This document shows positions 34,163 to 46,193 of a stretch of 64,000 nt of DNA, in pieces (position 1 is the stretch's first letter; each line of letters begins with the position of its first letter). The notes under the pieces are model-generated. The model did no database searches, had not been told where the DNA came from, and was given only the letters and a program-made list of their open reading frames with translations. The position numbers and the translations under genes were made by a program. The stretch comes from Lepeophtheirus salmonis (taxonomy: Eukaryota; Arthropoda; Copepoda; Siphonostomatoida; Caligidae), in contig NC_052138.2 of NCBI RefSeq assembly GCF_016086655.4, positions 29,895,403 to 29,959,402 on the forward strand, read 5' to 3'.

Positions 34163-34270
34163 TAGACAGGAATTTGGCAGAAATTGCTCCGATTTCTATT
34201 CTCAATTCTATTCTGAGTCCAATCAGGACTTATTCTCGTAACTCCCCAACAAATCCTTAACAAATACAAT
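34163..34270 (+). repeat. Repeat F, central block (resumes after Tc1-like element)
   Basis: ggcagaaattgctccgattt, ctcaattctattctgagtcc, aatcaggacttattctcgta and actccccaacaaatccttaa match the central part of repeat F. Confidence 0.75.
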
Positions 34271-34349
34271 TATGTTCTCAAACATTTTGCCAACGACGTT
34301 GTCTTTGACAAACAAAATATCAGAAATTTGACAGGATTTTAGTCAAAAG

Positions 34350-34560
34350 AGTGTACTCCCTCCAATGCTACAACATAGATTAAATCTTGCAAGAATATCG
34401 TCCAATGGACTGTCTGACCATTATTTTCTTCAAGCAAACATTGGGGAAAATAATATGAAAAGGAAAAACTCTAGACGGAAAGTCAATGCCGACCTATTCA
34501 TAAAAAGGAAGGAGTATAAAATGCACGGTACAAGAATGAGAGAAAATTTTTGAACTATAC
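34350..34560 (+). pseudogene. LINE endonuclease fragment
   Basis: The frame LNLARISSNGLSDHYFLQAN followed by RRKVNADLFIKRKEY parallels the SNGFSDHFFLEA...RWKMNAKLLQV segment of the LINE at 22.45 kb, including the SDH motif. It is a short dead fragment, probably a 5'-truncated or rearranged copy of a related LINE. Confidence 0.6.
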
Positions 34561-34695
34561 AATTAAGTCAAACAATTTAAACCTCCTTAAATATTTTTAA
34601 AATAATAACGGATGAAGATAATGAACGAGATTATAATATACCATGAAACGGTTACATCGACAGAAAATAAATTATGTTCACAAGTCTTGATGTTC

Positions 34696-37134
34696 TTAAC
34701 TCGCATGTATACGTGGTGATGTGTTTGAAAAAATGAAGAAAAAATGCATGTGTTCTTTATCATGATTAGAAGAAAAGTTTTTCCTCTCTTTCCTTGACGC
34801 AAAGGTGTCAATCAAACTGTCCATGTCTTCATGGAGCACCTTGTCCACCATCACCCTGTCCATGTTCAAGAGGGTGAGGGAGGAGAGCCTCTCCTGGTCC
34901 ATGGTGGTCCTCATGTGGTTCTTGAGCCTTCTGAGACAGGAGAATGACCGCTCTGCCTCACAGCTGCTGATGGGCATTGAGGCCAGGATAACGATCACCT
35001 TGTATAGCTCCGGCATCAGGCGGAACACTCCCGAGCTTATTAACTCCGCAGCAATTTGTGACGAAACCATGTCTTCTGTGTCAATATCTGCCTAGAGAAA
35101 CATAAATTTTAAACATATAATGCAAAATGAAACATTATAATATTAACCTTGAATTGCTGGAAGATTGCATGGTCTGACTGGAGCTGCTCGAGTTCAAGTC
35201 TGTAGTGCTTGGCGACACGCTCAATGACACAGGTCTCCACTTCACTGTCATTGACGATTGCAATGAGATCCATCCACTTTATTCTCCTTGGAATCTTCGC
35301 CTCCTTGAATTCCAAATCAATTGAGTCCTCCTGGTCAAATACTGATTTCATCTCAGACGACTTCAACTCAGCAAGTTTCCAGATTGATTCAAAGATTTTC
35401 TCATTCTTAAGATCTTCAAGAGTCCTAATCACTAGGTTGACGTGTTTCCGGGCCTTTGTTAGGTCAACCTTTCTGCCTTGAAGTTCATCTGACAAGCTAG
35501 ATGTGTGTCTGAGGAGTGTCTTCAACAGTTCAATGCCGAAAACAAATTCGTGACTAAAGATGCTGTTGAGCAGAGAAGTTGCTGTTGAACTCGACAATGT
35601 ATCTTTATCTTTTCTCATTATTATGAGGGTCTTCATGATTCTGACCATCCCTAGAGATACAGCGTGTACAGCATCGTAGCGGAGACTCCAGCGGGTAGCA
35701 GACTGGTTCTTCAGGGTCATCACCTTGGCATGCTCCTCATCTTTACTTGTTATCTTCACCGACTTGTAGATTGCTGACCTCTTTGGTGACCCTTCAATGA
35801 AGTTGTATAAAATTTGTACTGTCCCCATTGTATTTCTCAACAGGGTTATATCTGAGAGAAGATCCTTGACTACAAGATTGAGGACATGGGCGTAGCAGTG
35901 GATGTAGACACACAGTGGGGCTGCTTCCTTCCACCTGGCGGCAAGACCCTTCTTGATGCCGGATATGTTGGAGGCACCGTCCGCGGCCAGGGAGACAGTG
36001 CGGGCGGGGTTAAGGCCGAGATCCTTGACAGCCTCGTGAAGCTTCTCAAACAAATATTTGCCGTCAGTCTGGGTAACTTTTACAAACTTGAGGAAGCTCT
36101 CTTTCTTGATGCCTTCACTCGTCAGATATCCCAGTGACAGACTGAACTGCTCCGTGTTTGACATATCTGATGTCTGATGTCTCATCAACAATCACAGAGA
36201 ACCAGTAGTCATCATCGCCGGCACAAGTCTTGACATCTTCAATTATATTTTCCGTCACTTTGGATGCTATAATCTCTATCAGCTCATTTTGGATGTCAGG
36301 TGAAGTCCATTTGGCAAAACCTGCCCCAGCTGAACCAAATTTTTTGACTTCGGCCTCCAGTTTATCTTTGAGAATATGATTGTCGTGTGAACGCAGGGAC
36401 AAAAGCTCCAAGAAGTTTCCTCGATTGTTTTCATTAGATTCCGTCAACTTTTCTCTTGTTTCGGAATCGCCCCTAAAAGCCAATCCTTGCTTTTGCAAGG
36501 AACCCAACAGTTTGGAAAAGATACCTCAAATAAGCTCGCCACTTCACGACTTCCTCAGCATGTTGAGACTGAACATGGCCGAGAACCGAGGTATTCTTTC
36601 TCTTTGATGTGAGGAAATTGATCCACTTTTCCATCGACAGTTTGTGTTTTTTGTTGTTAGAATGAACTTTCAACGAGGAACTGTTTTTCCATGTTTTGAA
36701 CTCAAATTTCCCAAGGTTGGAAATGGAAAATTTGGAACAGGCGAAACACTTGGCTGACTTTTCAACCTCGTCATATTCTAGCCACGGGAACTTACGGAAC
36801 CAATCATATTGAAAGTCTCTGGAGTATTTGTCATCTATCTGAGGACTGTATGTTTGTAACTTGGGCTGTAGAGGATGATCTCTCTCGACTTTAGGCACAG
36901 TTTCCCGCTCAGTCTCCACTCTGGTTCTGGTCTGGATGTCCTTCCGCTTTGGCTCCCGCCCGGTAAGTATCGGGTCACCCAGCTGGCTCGTGAAGACGAC
37001 AGGGTACTCTGGGCCTCCGTCCACAAACTCCATCTCCTCAGTCTTGCTCTTCTCACCTCCCTGGACATTGTCGCTAGTCTCAGAGTCCTCTGCAGAGGGA
37101 ATATTGTTGTTGTTGAAAATGTTGGGTGGACGTG
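34696..37134 (-). pseudogene. hAT transposase (DUF4371/ZMYM1-like), two small lesions
   Basis: A nearly full-length transposase of about 757 residues counted from the ATG at 37033. Domains: a TTF-type zinc finger region (DFQYDWFRKFPWLEYDEVEK, CFACSKF, HSNNKKHK, residues about 70-130), a DUF4371-like region starting FGSAGAGFAKWTSP, an RNase H-like core with VIVDETSD and LAADGASN, and the C-terminal hAT dimerisation block SSCEAERSFSCLRRLKN HMRT. An intron at 35092-35147 (56 bp, AAG|GTTAAT to TTTCTCTAG|GC) joins exons in phase. Only two lesions are visible: one extra base near 36495 and a 7-bp tandem duplication at 36167-36180. Subtracting 8 bases makes the first exon exactly divisible by three. 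The frame is open upstream to a candidate acceptor (TATTTGTAG|CACG) at 37134, so an upstream exon may exist. Less AT-rich than its surroundings. No terminal repeats were found. Recently dead copy, or assembly errors in a live gene. Confidence 0.85.
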
Positions 37135-37139
37135 CTACA

Positions 37140-39208
37140 AATATGTAATTTTATTATAATGACTCAGTACTATTATGAGTTGGTCATAAGTTACATATAT
37201 ATAATAGATTTTAATAATTAATTATGACTTAATTCATCTATATTTACATACCTATATGATTGGTGGACGGTTGAGTAAGGTTTTTTTTTTTTTTTTGGTC
37301 CGCTGAAGCAGACAAAGCGCAATACTGACGGTTTGGAGTCAATTTATTTACTATTTTTTGGGCTTAATCTAATTATTAATTATTCCTAATTAGCCAATAA
37401 TTTCAGTACAATTTTCGTAATGTTTTTTCTCAATAACGTGAATATAATTTGATTGAAGAATGATTACTTTCTATTTCTTGAATAAAAGCAACAAAGAGAC
37501 GAACATTATTAATACTTTCTGTTAATAAAATTTATAAAAATCTAAATGCTTTGTTTTAATCATTCGTTGTAAGTTCTCAAGAAATTTTAATAAGATACCC
37601 CTGCATCATACTTTTTATCAAATTGACTATATTTTTGTTAATTATAATTCATATAGTTAGCGTCTATTTTTTTTCAATAAGCTAGAATTGCAATTATTTG
37701 TTTTAGAATCCATGGGCTGTGATTAATTTCAATTTAGTTGATTTAATTTGATTCGATCACTTGTTTGAATTAAATAATATCAACAAAGATTAGGGATTTT
37801 GTTATTTTGTATTTCTATACGGTGCATACAATTTCATAATTTAGGAATATGATTTTCATCAGGAAAGTGATGATGAGGAACTGTTCTTCAAATATTTTGT
37901 TAGAAATGGCTCCTACGAATTTTGAACCTAAGATTGAGAGTGGTATAAATAATCTAAATGATAAAGATCTTTAATTAATTACCCATATAGTTTCCCCTGT
38001 CAAAAATACTACTTCTTGTTTGTTCTTATTGTGTAGAATTGAGTAGTTTGTAATCAAAAGAAGACATTTAAAAGTTAGAAAAGTAAAAACGGTTATTGTG
38101 AGTTCTTTTTTGCCTCTGGTTATTTGTTTGTTAGTCACCAACATATAAAGTATATAGAGTCACGAAATTATAGTTGATGGAACTGCAGTAGTGGTTTAGG
38201 AGTCGGTAGTTGTAGGGGGTAAAGTTATGTTATGAATTGAATCTTGTTAGCTATTAATACTTAGGGCTTATCAGTTATCAGTAATGACTAAAATGTTTAA
38301 ATATAGCATGGATGGTTTATGACATGCTTATGCAATTTCGTCTAATGATAGATGAAACATTTTGATTGAATAATTTACGCTTCAAACCTAGCACTTAAAA
38401 TATCGTTTTATTTAATTCAAATGGACAAAAGACCTCTTTAATAGTATCTGGGAATTAAAAAATATAAATGCCACAACCTCTTTAAAAAAATTATAATACG
38501 TCATAACCCATATGTACGTCATATATAAAGTTATTGTATTATTTTAAAAGTATAAAGTATTGTATAAATATATAATCACTTCATGTTTTCTTTCCTTATA
38601 ATAATCCATTTGATTGATTTACTGTCCCCGACAATAGCAGACATAAAATGCTGCGATGACAGCTACCTTAAGCCATCTATAGTTATCTATGGTCACCAAG
38701 ATGACGGCAAAAGTTAAAAATTACAGGAAGATGAAGAATTGAGGATTGCTTCCAATCTACATATACATATTCAAATGTTTCTTATAAAGGGTGCCTCAGC
38801 TAAAAATGTATAGGTGAAAGGGGGCCTTGGCATAGTACAGTATGGGAAACCCTGCCTTAAGAAATATTATAGTTATCATATTATAGGGCCCCGCCAAGCT
38901 TAGTAGCAGATCTGGATCCATAATCTACCCCACCCCTTCTATCTTTTATTTACACCTTCTAGTGCATAAAACCCCTTTTACAGATCCATAACTTAACTAC
39001 TTGGAACTCAGATACAACTGTATAATCCTGGCGACATAAACAAATTATTGGAAAACACTGCATGTGCACAAAAAAAAACTCAGACAATTGACAAATTAAT
39101 TTAGGGTAATTTATTTTTATAATATATATTGTATTTTCTTTATTTAGGAATAAAAGGACAAGAAACGAGACCGATAAGCAATATATTGTGGTCTCGGTTC
39201 GACTTTGT
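37140..39208. other. No gene seen
   Basis: About 2 kb of AT-rich sequence with a T18-like run near 37281-37298. No domain or transposon end recognised. Confidence 0.5.
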
Positions 39209-39243
39209 CGGTTCCGGTTCTAGCAGTTCAAGAACCGGAACCG
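39209..39243. repeat. Perfect 13-bp hairpin
   Basis: cggttccggttct, a 9-base loop, then agaaccggaaccg. Much more GC-rich than the region. Could be a terminator-like RNA structure, a MITE end or a chance palindrome. Confidence 0.7.
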
Positions 39244-39689
39244 TTTGAACACCTTGATTGAGATACATAACTCAATTTGATTTTAGTGGAAAGTTTTGCA
39301 ATCTACCGAGTATCCATTCTAGTTCGTTATTTAGTAGGTTGTTATGGTGTTATTATCTCTCTTAGAAGTAAGCATTCTCGTCTACCTTAGGTATAAATTG
39401 TTTGAAAAATGCATAACAAAATAAATGTATATGAATTTAAATAAAATTATAATATTTTCTCTTCACATATGCAGTTCTACATGTAGAAGGTTATCTTTTC
39501 TTTAGCATTAATCAATTTTCTCCCCCAAAAATCATATAACAGCAACTGATATTAACAAGGGTCTTAATTCAGTAGTGCCATATGTCTCAGGAGCTGCCTT
39601 CTCCTTGCACGTTTTATTTTTTCAATATAAATATATGAACTATATGTATAATACGTAATGATGTAAAAATTTTAACTGGGCCGTTTTTT

Positions 39690-39925
39690 TTTGTTTTTTT
39701 TTTTTGAATTGGTTATCTGAAGAAGGAATTTTCTCATCCTTAACTGATTTCATTATTATTTAAACTCTGTGTAGTGAACATCTCTTCTTAAATGGATTTA
39801 ATTATCTTAAAGACCTGATTGAAAATTCGTGTTTGCTCATAAAGTAATCCTGAGGATTTGTAGCAAAGTTATAATTTTAAGTCCTTGTTGGAGATCGACA
39901 TCCGAGGAATTATAGCAAATGTTCT
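39690..39925 (-). repeat. Repeat F fragment, minus strand
   Basis: ttggttatctgaagaaggaa, cataaagtaatcctgaggat and ttttaagtccttgttggaga are the complement of repeat F blocks (aaggacttataa, ggttactt, ttccttcttcag). Confidence 0.65.
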
Positions 39926-40337
39926 CATTTATTTCCTTTTTACCTTCCTTCCTTGTTAATGTTGATGATAGCTGATCTATTCCAAAATATTTCTCTAATT
40001 GGGAGGGTTATCATGTTGATTTCCACTTTCTCTTATTTTAACATGCCCATTTACAAACGATTTTCATTACTAATAGTGTATATGCCTCCATGTATTTATA
40101 TCCATGTGCTCCCTAAATAGGTAGACGAGGAACTTATTTTTTTCATTTGTAGATTTTGTTGTTGATGATGTTAGTGTCTATAGACTCTTTCCCTGGAGTC
40201 CTTTAGTAGAAAAGATACAGAGAAAAAAACAAAACAGATGGAAAATAAGACCCAATGCTTTTTATAGCAGCTGAATTCTTCTATCTGAATTTATTCACAA
40301 AAAGATGCAGCGATCCAAAATAACTTGTCATACTATA

Positions 40338-41613
40338 CAGGGTGTCCACGATAAATTGGAACTATCTTAAAATTCAACCTGCTTGATAAAAATAGAATTT
40401 AGAGTGTATTTGTTAATATGAAAAAGTTAGACATGATATTAAACAATAAATTTCTTGAACATGTCCTCCCTCAGCAGCCACCATCTTCCCCATCCTGCCC
40501 CTACAGGATTTGCATGCCCTCATGACTTCCGCAGAATCGACAGCATTCCACTCCCTCGTAATGGAGACCTTCAGGGCTGCGATGCTCTTGTGGCTGACCT
40601 TGCACACCTCCCTCTCCAACTTCCCCTACCAGTAGTAATCACACAGATTTAGGTCGGGTGAGTTGGAGGGCCAGGTGTTGCAATCTCAGAAAATGATGTC
40701 GTGGGAGTTGAAGAGGTTAGTGGTCCTCATGGCGATGTGTGCAGGCGCGGAGTCTTGTTGGAATATGAACTCCCTCCCTGCGGTCGTATCCTTCATCCAG
40801 GGGATGACGAACTCCTCCATGACTTCACAGTACCTTATCGCGTTAACCCTTTCCTTGGGATTGAAGAAGAAAGGAGGCATCACCTCACCGGTGCTGCAGA
40901 TGACACCCAGGGTCATCACAGAGGCCGGGAACTTTGTGGTGAAGACCGCAGGGACATCTTCTCTCTCCTTGGCAAGCCACCTGTCATTCTGGACGTTGTA
41001 GCTTCGGTCGACAGTCCAGTTCTTCTCGTCGGAGAAGAAGATGATTCTTCCTCCATGGCTCTTCAGGTCATTGAAGAGACACTTACATTTGGTGAGCCTG
41101 GTGGCTTTCATGGATGCCGTGAGGATGTGTTGTTTGGCCATTCGGTATGACCTGTACCCGAGGTCCTCATTCACAGCCTTGGAGACCAGCTGCTTACTCA
41201 CTCCACCGTTCTTGGCCAACCTGAACAAAGAAGTCCCTGGCAAAGCCTTGATGGACTTCCGGAGGTCTTCAAGGAAGCGGGGAGTGCGGATTCGGTCACT
41301 TCTCATGTTGTAGGCCTTGTGGCAAACCTTCCCCTCAACCTCCCAGGCATTGAAGACCTGGTACACCGTGGTCTTGGGATAGTTAAGAAGCTTGTAGATA
41401 GCAGAAGGCTTGTGTCCCACGCAAGCCAATTCGAGGATGGCGTCTCTCCTTCCTTGTTCCATGATGACTATTGTTTGATATCAAAGCAATTGTGGTGGAA
41501 GTTATAGTGTATTGTTCATGCAACTTTTTATATTAGTATGATTTAACCCTGAATATCCACATTATGGATCTGGATGATGTTTAAAGTAGTTCCAATTTAT
41601 CGTGGACACCCTG
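40338..41613 (-). mobile_element. Nearly intact DD37D Tc1/mariner element
   Basis: A 1276-bp unit with 27-bp perfect terminal inverted repeats (cagggtgtccacgataaatt ggaacta) and TA target duplications at 40336-40337 and 41614-41615. One transposase frame on the minus strand fills the interior. It is the best-preserved DNA transposon in the window. Confidence 0.95.
40413..41462 (-). pseudogene. DD37D transposase, two nonsense codons
   Basis: 349 codons from the ATG at 41462, all in one frame. The N-terminus MEQGRRDAILELACVGHKPS begins a helix-turn-helix (SAIYKLLNYPKTTVYQVFNA). A second helix-turn-helix is at SLFRLAKNGGVSKQLVSKAV. Catalytic Asp residues are in FFSDEKNWTVD, FQQDSAPAH and SPDLNLCDYYW; by my count 37 residues separate the second from the third, hence DD37D. 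Only two defects are visible: TGA after NSHDIIF (near 40684) and TAG after LCDYYW (near 40632). Both fall where relatives have Trp, so each fits a single G-to-A change on the coding strand. The C-terminus MGKMVAAEGGHVQEIY is intact. The 149-codon plus-strand open frame is its antisense shadow. Confidence 0.9.
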
Positions 41614-42049
41614 TATATCTCTCCATTTTATTATCTAATTTAAATAAAATATTAGAAGAAAACAATTATATTAAATTTTGTTGTTCACTAAATTTAATGA
41701 CTAGAACTTAAGTTTTTTATGCTTTAAGATATGTACATGTGTATTTCTTGAGTACACCCAAATGCATTTGTTTCTAAATATCTTAATGTTTATTTCTATA
41801 TCGGGTTAAGCTATGTTCTATGATCCCCAAAAATAAGGATAAACCTAATTTTTTCTTAATGTGACAGTTAAATCAAATGTTAGATGGAGCTTAAAAAAGG
41901 TTTATCATGGGTGTTTGATATTCCAACAGACAAAGTAATAAAAGACGCTGTAGCATTCAAATTATTTGAAAAAATATATATTACAAACAATAGAAAGACT
42001 TCACATATGTAGTACATACAATCGATTTGGGCTCGAATAGATCGTATTA

Positions 42050-42390
42050 ATGGGGCGTCCGCAGGGGGAGAGTTAGAGGGGATGTAGCCCCCACCCAAAA
42101 CTAAGGATTTTCTTGTCTCCTTATTAGAAAATGTAATATTTGGAAAAAAAAAAAAAAAATATTTGAAATATAATTAAATTTTTCAAATTGTTTTCCAAAA
42201 AATTTAACTGTGCATAAGTAGCTATAAATTTTTGAAATTTTTCTCCGAAAAATTTTAATATCTGAATTTTTTTGAAAGAAATATTATATTTGAAATTAAA
42301 AATTTCAATTTTTCTGACCAGCTCTGGATTTTGAAAATGTTTTCCAAAAAAAATAAGTTTTTGTGAATAGCTATGGGTTTTGGAAATTTA
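42050..42390 (+). repeat. AT-rich dispersed repeat with GCGTCCGCAGG end
   Basis: ggggcgtccgcagggggaga, then gatgtagcccccacccaaaa and ctaaggattttcttgtctcc, followed by aaaattt/tttccaaaa blocks. Same plan as the 29.4-kb and 10.1-kb copies. Confidence 0.65.
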
Positions 42391-42392
42391 AA

Positions 42393-42556
42393 TTTAATAT
42401 ATTTCATGAAATGATAACTATTTTGTTGGTTATGTAAATGTTCAGGAGTGGATGATTGAATCACACTGATACAAAATGAATCCCAGGAGTTATAAATGGA
42501 ACTTTTTATTCGTTGGATAAATCATGGATAGATAAGCTGGACTTGGCTCGAAGCAT
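42393..42556 (+). repeat. 165-bp repeat, copy 1 (inverse of 44245-44412)
   Basis: Runs from aatatatttcatgaaatgat through ggatgattgaatcacactga to ggcttggctcgaagcataaa-like sequence. The complement of 44245-44412 matches along its whole length with roughly 8 percent differences (tttaggagtggatgattgaa in both). Confidence 0.8.
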
Positions 42557-43866
42557 AAAATTTTTATATTTGAAATTGTTTCTGAAAATTATAATTTTTC
42601 AATTTTTTTTTCCCAAAAAATATAATTTTTCAGTATTTTTCCCGAAAAATTTAATTTTTCTAATTTTTTAAAGCTGTATCCCCCTTTCCCCCCCAAAAAA
42701 ATATATATTTAAGATTTTTAATCTAAAATCTTAACTGAAATACATTTTATGAGGCTAACATAATTATATGTAAATGGGAGAATGTTACGTCCATTTTAAC
42801 TCTAAAACTCTCCAATTCTAAACTTATCCTTCATCTCACTCTTAATAAGATAATATATGTTATCTCTTTTAATAAAAAAACATGAAATATATACTGATAG
42901 CAATTACAAACAGCCCTATGATAATATTATTGCGTGCAGAGACACTTTTTGGAAAAAGAAAAATTTCCGAATAGGCACTTTATTGAATAAACAAATTGTC
43001 AAATGACACATTGGCGAAAAAAAATAATAAATATTTTTTTTTATGATGATTCATGCAGCAAAACTGTTCAATTATGATTTCTCTTCATGCTACTTCTATT
43101 ATAGAAATTAAAATGTTTAATTATTTGCCAGGAATTGCAATAATTAAGTGTTAATTAATTAAGAATTAATGGAGTCATCTAATTAAGAGGATGCTTCAAT
43201 AGTTGACTCGAACCGCTCTTAGAACCTTTTTTAATGAAACTAATGGGAGTAGCTCTATAAATCACGGCGTTACCTCGCTATTATAAAAATATGCAGTGCA
43301 TTTTAGTGCCCTATTGATGTCTGTACATCTTGATAGAATATTTATTGTGTTGCTTTTTTAAATGTGAATTTTGTTCCTTGTGTAGTGTATGTTTATAATT
43401 AATTAATGAACACTAATTTCATTGCATTTTGTAGCAAATGATCATAAATCTTATCTTTTATAATTGGAGTATCATTAATGGGAATCATAATTGCATTGAA
43501 GCATGAATAATATTAGGGATGGCTCCACATTATACCCGTACCTGAAATCACGTACCCAGAACATCAATGTAATAAAATAAAACCTGTATAATACACAAAA
43601 TAAAAACCCAGGTAGTCTCCTGGTAATTATTTGTTGAAAAAAGTTGATGTAACCCAAGGTAACTAGAAATACAAGGTATGCCAATAACATACATCGGGCC
43701 AGCACTCCTTTTCAAATTGTTGCACCGACAACTAGTCAACCCAAATAGAAGGATTGCTTTTGTGACGTCAAAGTCGATAATAATATATTTTTTAGTCATC
43801 GTTTTAATAGTAATTAGTAATAAATTACTAATATATTAAATTCATAAATTTATATTGTGACTGGCG

Positions 43867-44663
43867 ATGGAGTCCCGCAATATAACTTGGATTTGTGCAT
43901 TTGCCATTTGTGGCTCACCTAATAGTGTGGTTTACCACGATTTCCCTAAGGATTGCTTAAGGAGAAAGATTTGGGAAAGAGCCTGCCATCGAAAGGGTCG
44001 CCTTGGAAAAACACTCAGAATTTGTGATAATCATTTTCTATTTAACATATCACTCGTAAGAAATAATCCATTCCAAAATATTTTGCAGCTAAATCAAGGT
44101 ATATATTTTTTAGTCATCCTATTTGAGACGGATTAACATCAGGATCAATAGTAGTCCTAAGCTATCAGAGGTCATTGTATAAATTGGATGACGTAACAGA
44201 CTTTTTTTTAGTATTCCACAAGTAAATTTATACATTAATATATGGTCTTGCTTCGAGCTAAGTCAAGCTTATCTATTCATGATGAATTTAACGAATAAAA
44301 AGTTCCATTTATAACTCTAGGGATTCATTTTGTGTCAGTGTGATTCAATCATCCACTCCTAAACATTTACATAACCAACAAAACAGTTATTATTTCATGA
44401 AATATATTGTAAAACACTAGGAAACTGTGTCTTGCTTTTACATTTATAATGATTTATTATGGTATATATGATATTCCAATCTACTTTTCAATGTTATTTT
44501 AGAATTGGAAAATAATGGGATTCATATTATTGGAATGGTTTCTGATATGGGAAACAAAAGTATCCGCCTTTGGACAGAATTAGGATTATCTACTTATAAA
44601 ACATATTTTTATAATCCATTCAACAAGAACAAACGTATACATACATTTGCAGATGTCCCTTAA
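43867..44663 (+). CDS. THAP domain spliced to P-element-like RNase H fragment
   Basis: Exon 1 (43867-44098) encodes a THAP-type C2CH zinc finger: Cys10 and Cys15 (CAFAIC), FPKD at 26-29, Trp36, and Cys53/His56 (ICDNHF). Exon 2 (44503-44661 plus TAA) encodes NNGIHIIGMVSDMGNKSIRL, WTELGL, NPFNKNKRIHTFADVP, which matches the P-element/THAP9 catalytic-domain segment 'G.VSDMG..N..LW..LG...HP.....V..F.DVPH'. The intron 44099-44502 has GT and AG borders (CAAG|GTATAT, TTATTTTAG|AA) and the split codon g+aa keeps one frame, giving 130 codons. The protein ends at the point where P-type transposases continue with HLLK. Much of the region between finger and RNase H domain is also absent, so this is probably a truncated P-superfamily transposon or a short domesticated derivative. 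The intron holds an inverted copy of the 42.4-kb repeat. Confidence 0.6.
44245..44412 (-). repeat. 165-bp repeat, copy 2, in the THAP/P-like intron
   Basis: The complement of copy 1 at 42393-42556, in inverse orientation 1.7 kb away. It lies wholly inside the predicted intron 44099-44502. Confidence 0.8.
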
Positions 44664-45499
44664 TTACTGAAGTTATTCTTAAATAATTTCGTATAAAAAA
44701 TAAATTAGCTAGGAAAAAAAGAATGATGACGCATTTTATCTGTTAACATTGAAAGTAATAAAATTTGAAATTGTAATTTATTGCAAGTTTTGAAGTAATT
44801 TATGTATTTTTATTATGTTTTCTAAATATAAATAATTTGCCTCTATAATATTTTATTTTTAAGGTATATTTTGTTTTAAAAACGGAAAAATATTTAATTC
44901 TTAATTATGACTTCATATTTATGCGTGAATTTAATAGTATATCGACTAATACGTCACACTCCATCGACAAGGGAAAAAAAAGGAAAGCGCGTGGTGGAAG
45001 ACACACATCAGTCCAAATATGCGTCATTGACATACCTTGTGTTTCTGGTTACCTTGATGTAACCGACTTTTGGCTTTATTTGTCTTTATCTGTAATCTAT
45101 AATAATAGTATAATAACTATAAACGAAAATAATTAATATCAATCTGTACAACCTTTATTATATTAATAGTCCCTTGATGATAATAACGCTTATGCTTACT
45201 TAGATAATATAATATATACGTATCATATAAATAATAAACACTGGAACCATTTCAGTATTTATCACAAAAGTATTTGGATCTGGACGGATTGTTTTTGGAC
45301 GAGAACACGTTTTATCTGGGTATTTGTTAAATATATATCACTACAATTTTTCTTTCTGCATGAGTACCTAGTTACAAGATTGATGACTGAAATAAACAAA
45401 ATACTTCACAGCTTTATAAGACATAAAAACTCAGTAAGAAATACTTACAATTATAACACATACAGGCAGTGAGGCTAACCTGTAGTATTTTTGGACATG

Positions 45500-45770
45500 T
45501 AAGAATAAAAGAAACCGAAAATTAACATGGTAATCCTGATGATTTAAAGACAGTTTTGGAAGAGAGCAAACTTAGCTGTCATGGTGTTTCATTATATCTG
45601 CTACAATGGATATCAGCTGTGACGAAGGGGAGGAGAAGATGGAAATAAACATGGAGATTGGCATAAATTACTAAAATGTCAAACCTCCATTCTACTTCGA
45701 ATCTACCCTGGATTTATACTTATAACTCCGTAACAAAACCTGATTGTTGCTCTCTGTATTTTATAGGCAT
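45500..45770 (+). repeat. Repeat F, uninterrupted copy
   Basis: attaacatggtaatcctgat, gcaaacttagctgtcatggt, aagatggaaataaacatgga, gattggcataaattact, ctccattctacttcgaatct and tttatacttataactccgta occur in order with no transposon between. This copy shows the pre-insertion arrangement of the segment that is hit in three other copies. Confidence 0.75.
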
Positions 45771-46193
45771 ACGAAAATATATCAATGATAGCTTGTATGT
45801 AGTAGAAAATGAAGTTCATTCCCCAGGAATTGAATAATAATGATAGAAGCATAAAAAAAGAAAATCTACTTTTCAGTTAGTCGACTAAAAAAGAACAGAC
45901 TAGCTATAAATGCAACCGATTAACATCATTCCATATCATTATGAAATGTTTATTCCTACCCTCTTATTCATCCACAGGGTATCTGTAGCCGACTTAAATT
46001 ATAAAAATGTCCCCATAAAATTGATGACAACAAGTCACATAACTTTTAATTTTGTTATTGTCTTTCAAAAAAAAGAGGCGCCAAATCTCCCATGTTGTGG
46101 TGGTGCCTATACGCATTACTCATCAGTTACTGAATTGCACAAGGGAATAATTTTGTAAGTACTTCTTTTAAAGGTTCTTTGTAATTAAGGCTG

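Noticed and set aside
40701..41150. 149-codon plus-strand open frame rich in charged residues
   Set aside because: Antisense shadow of the 349-codon DD37D transposase on the minus strand.
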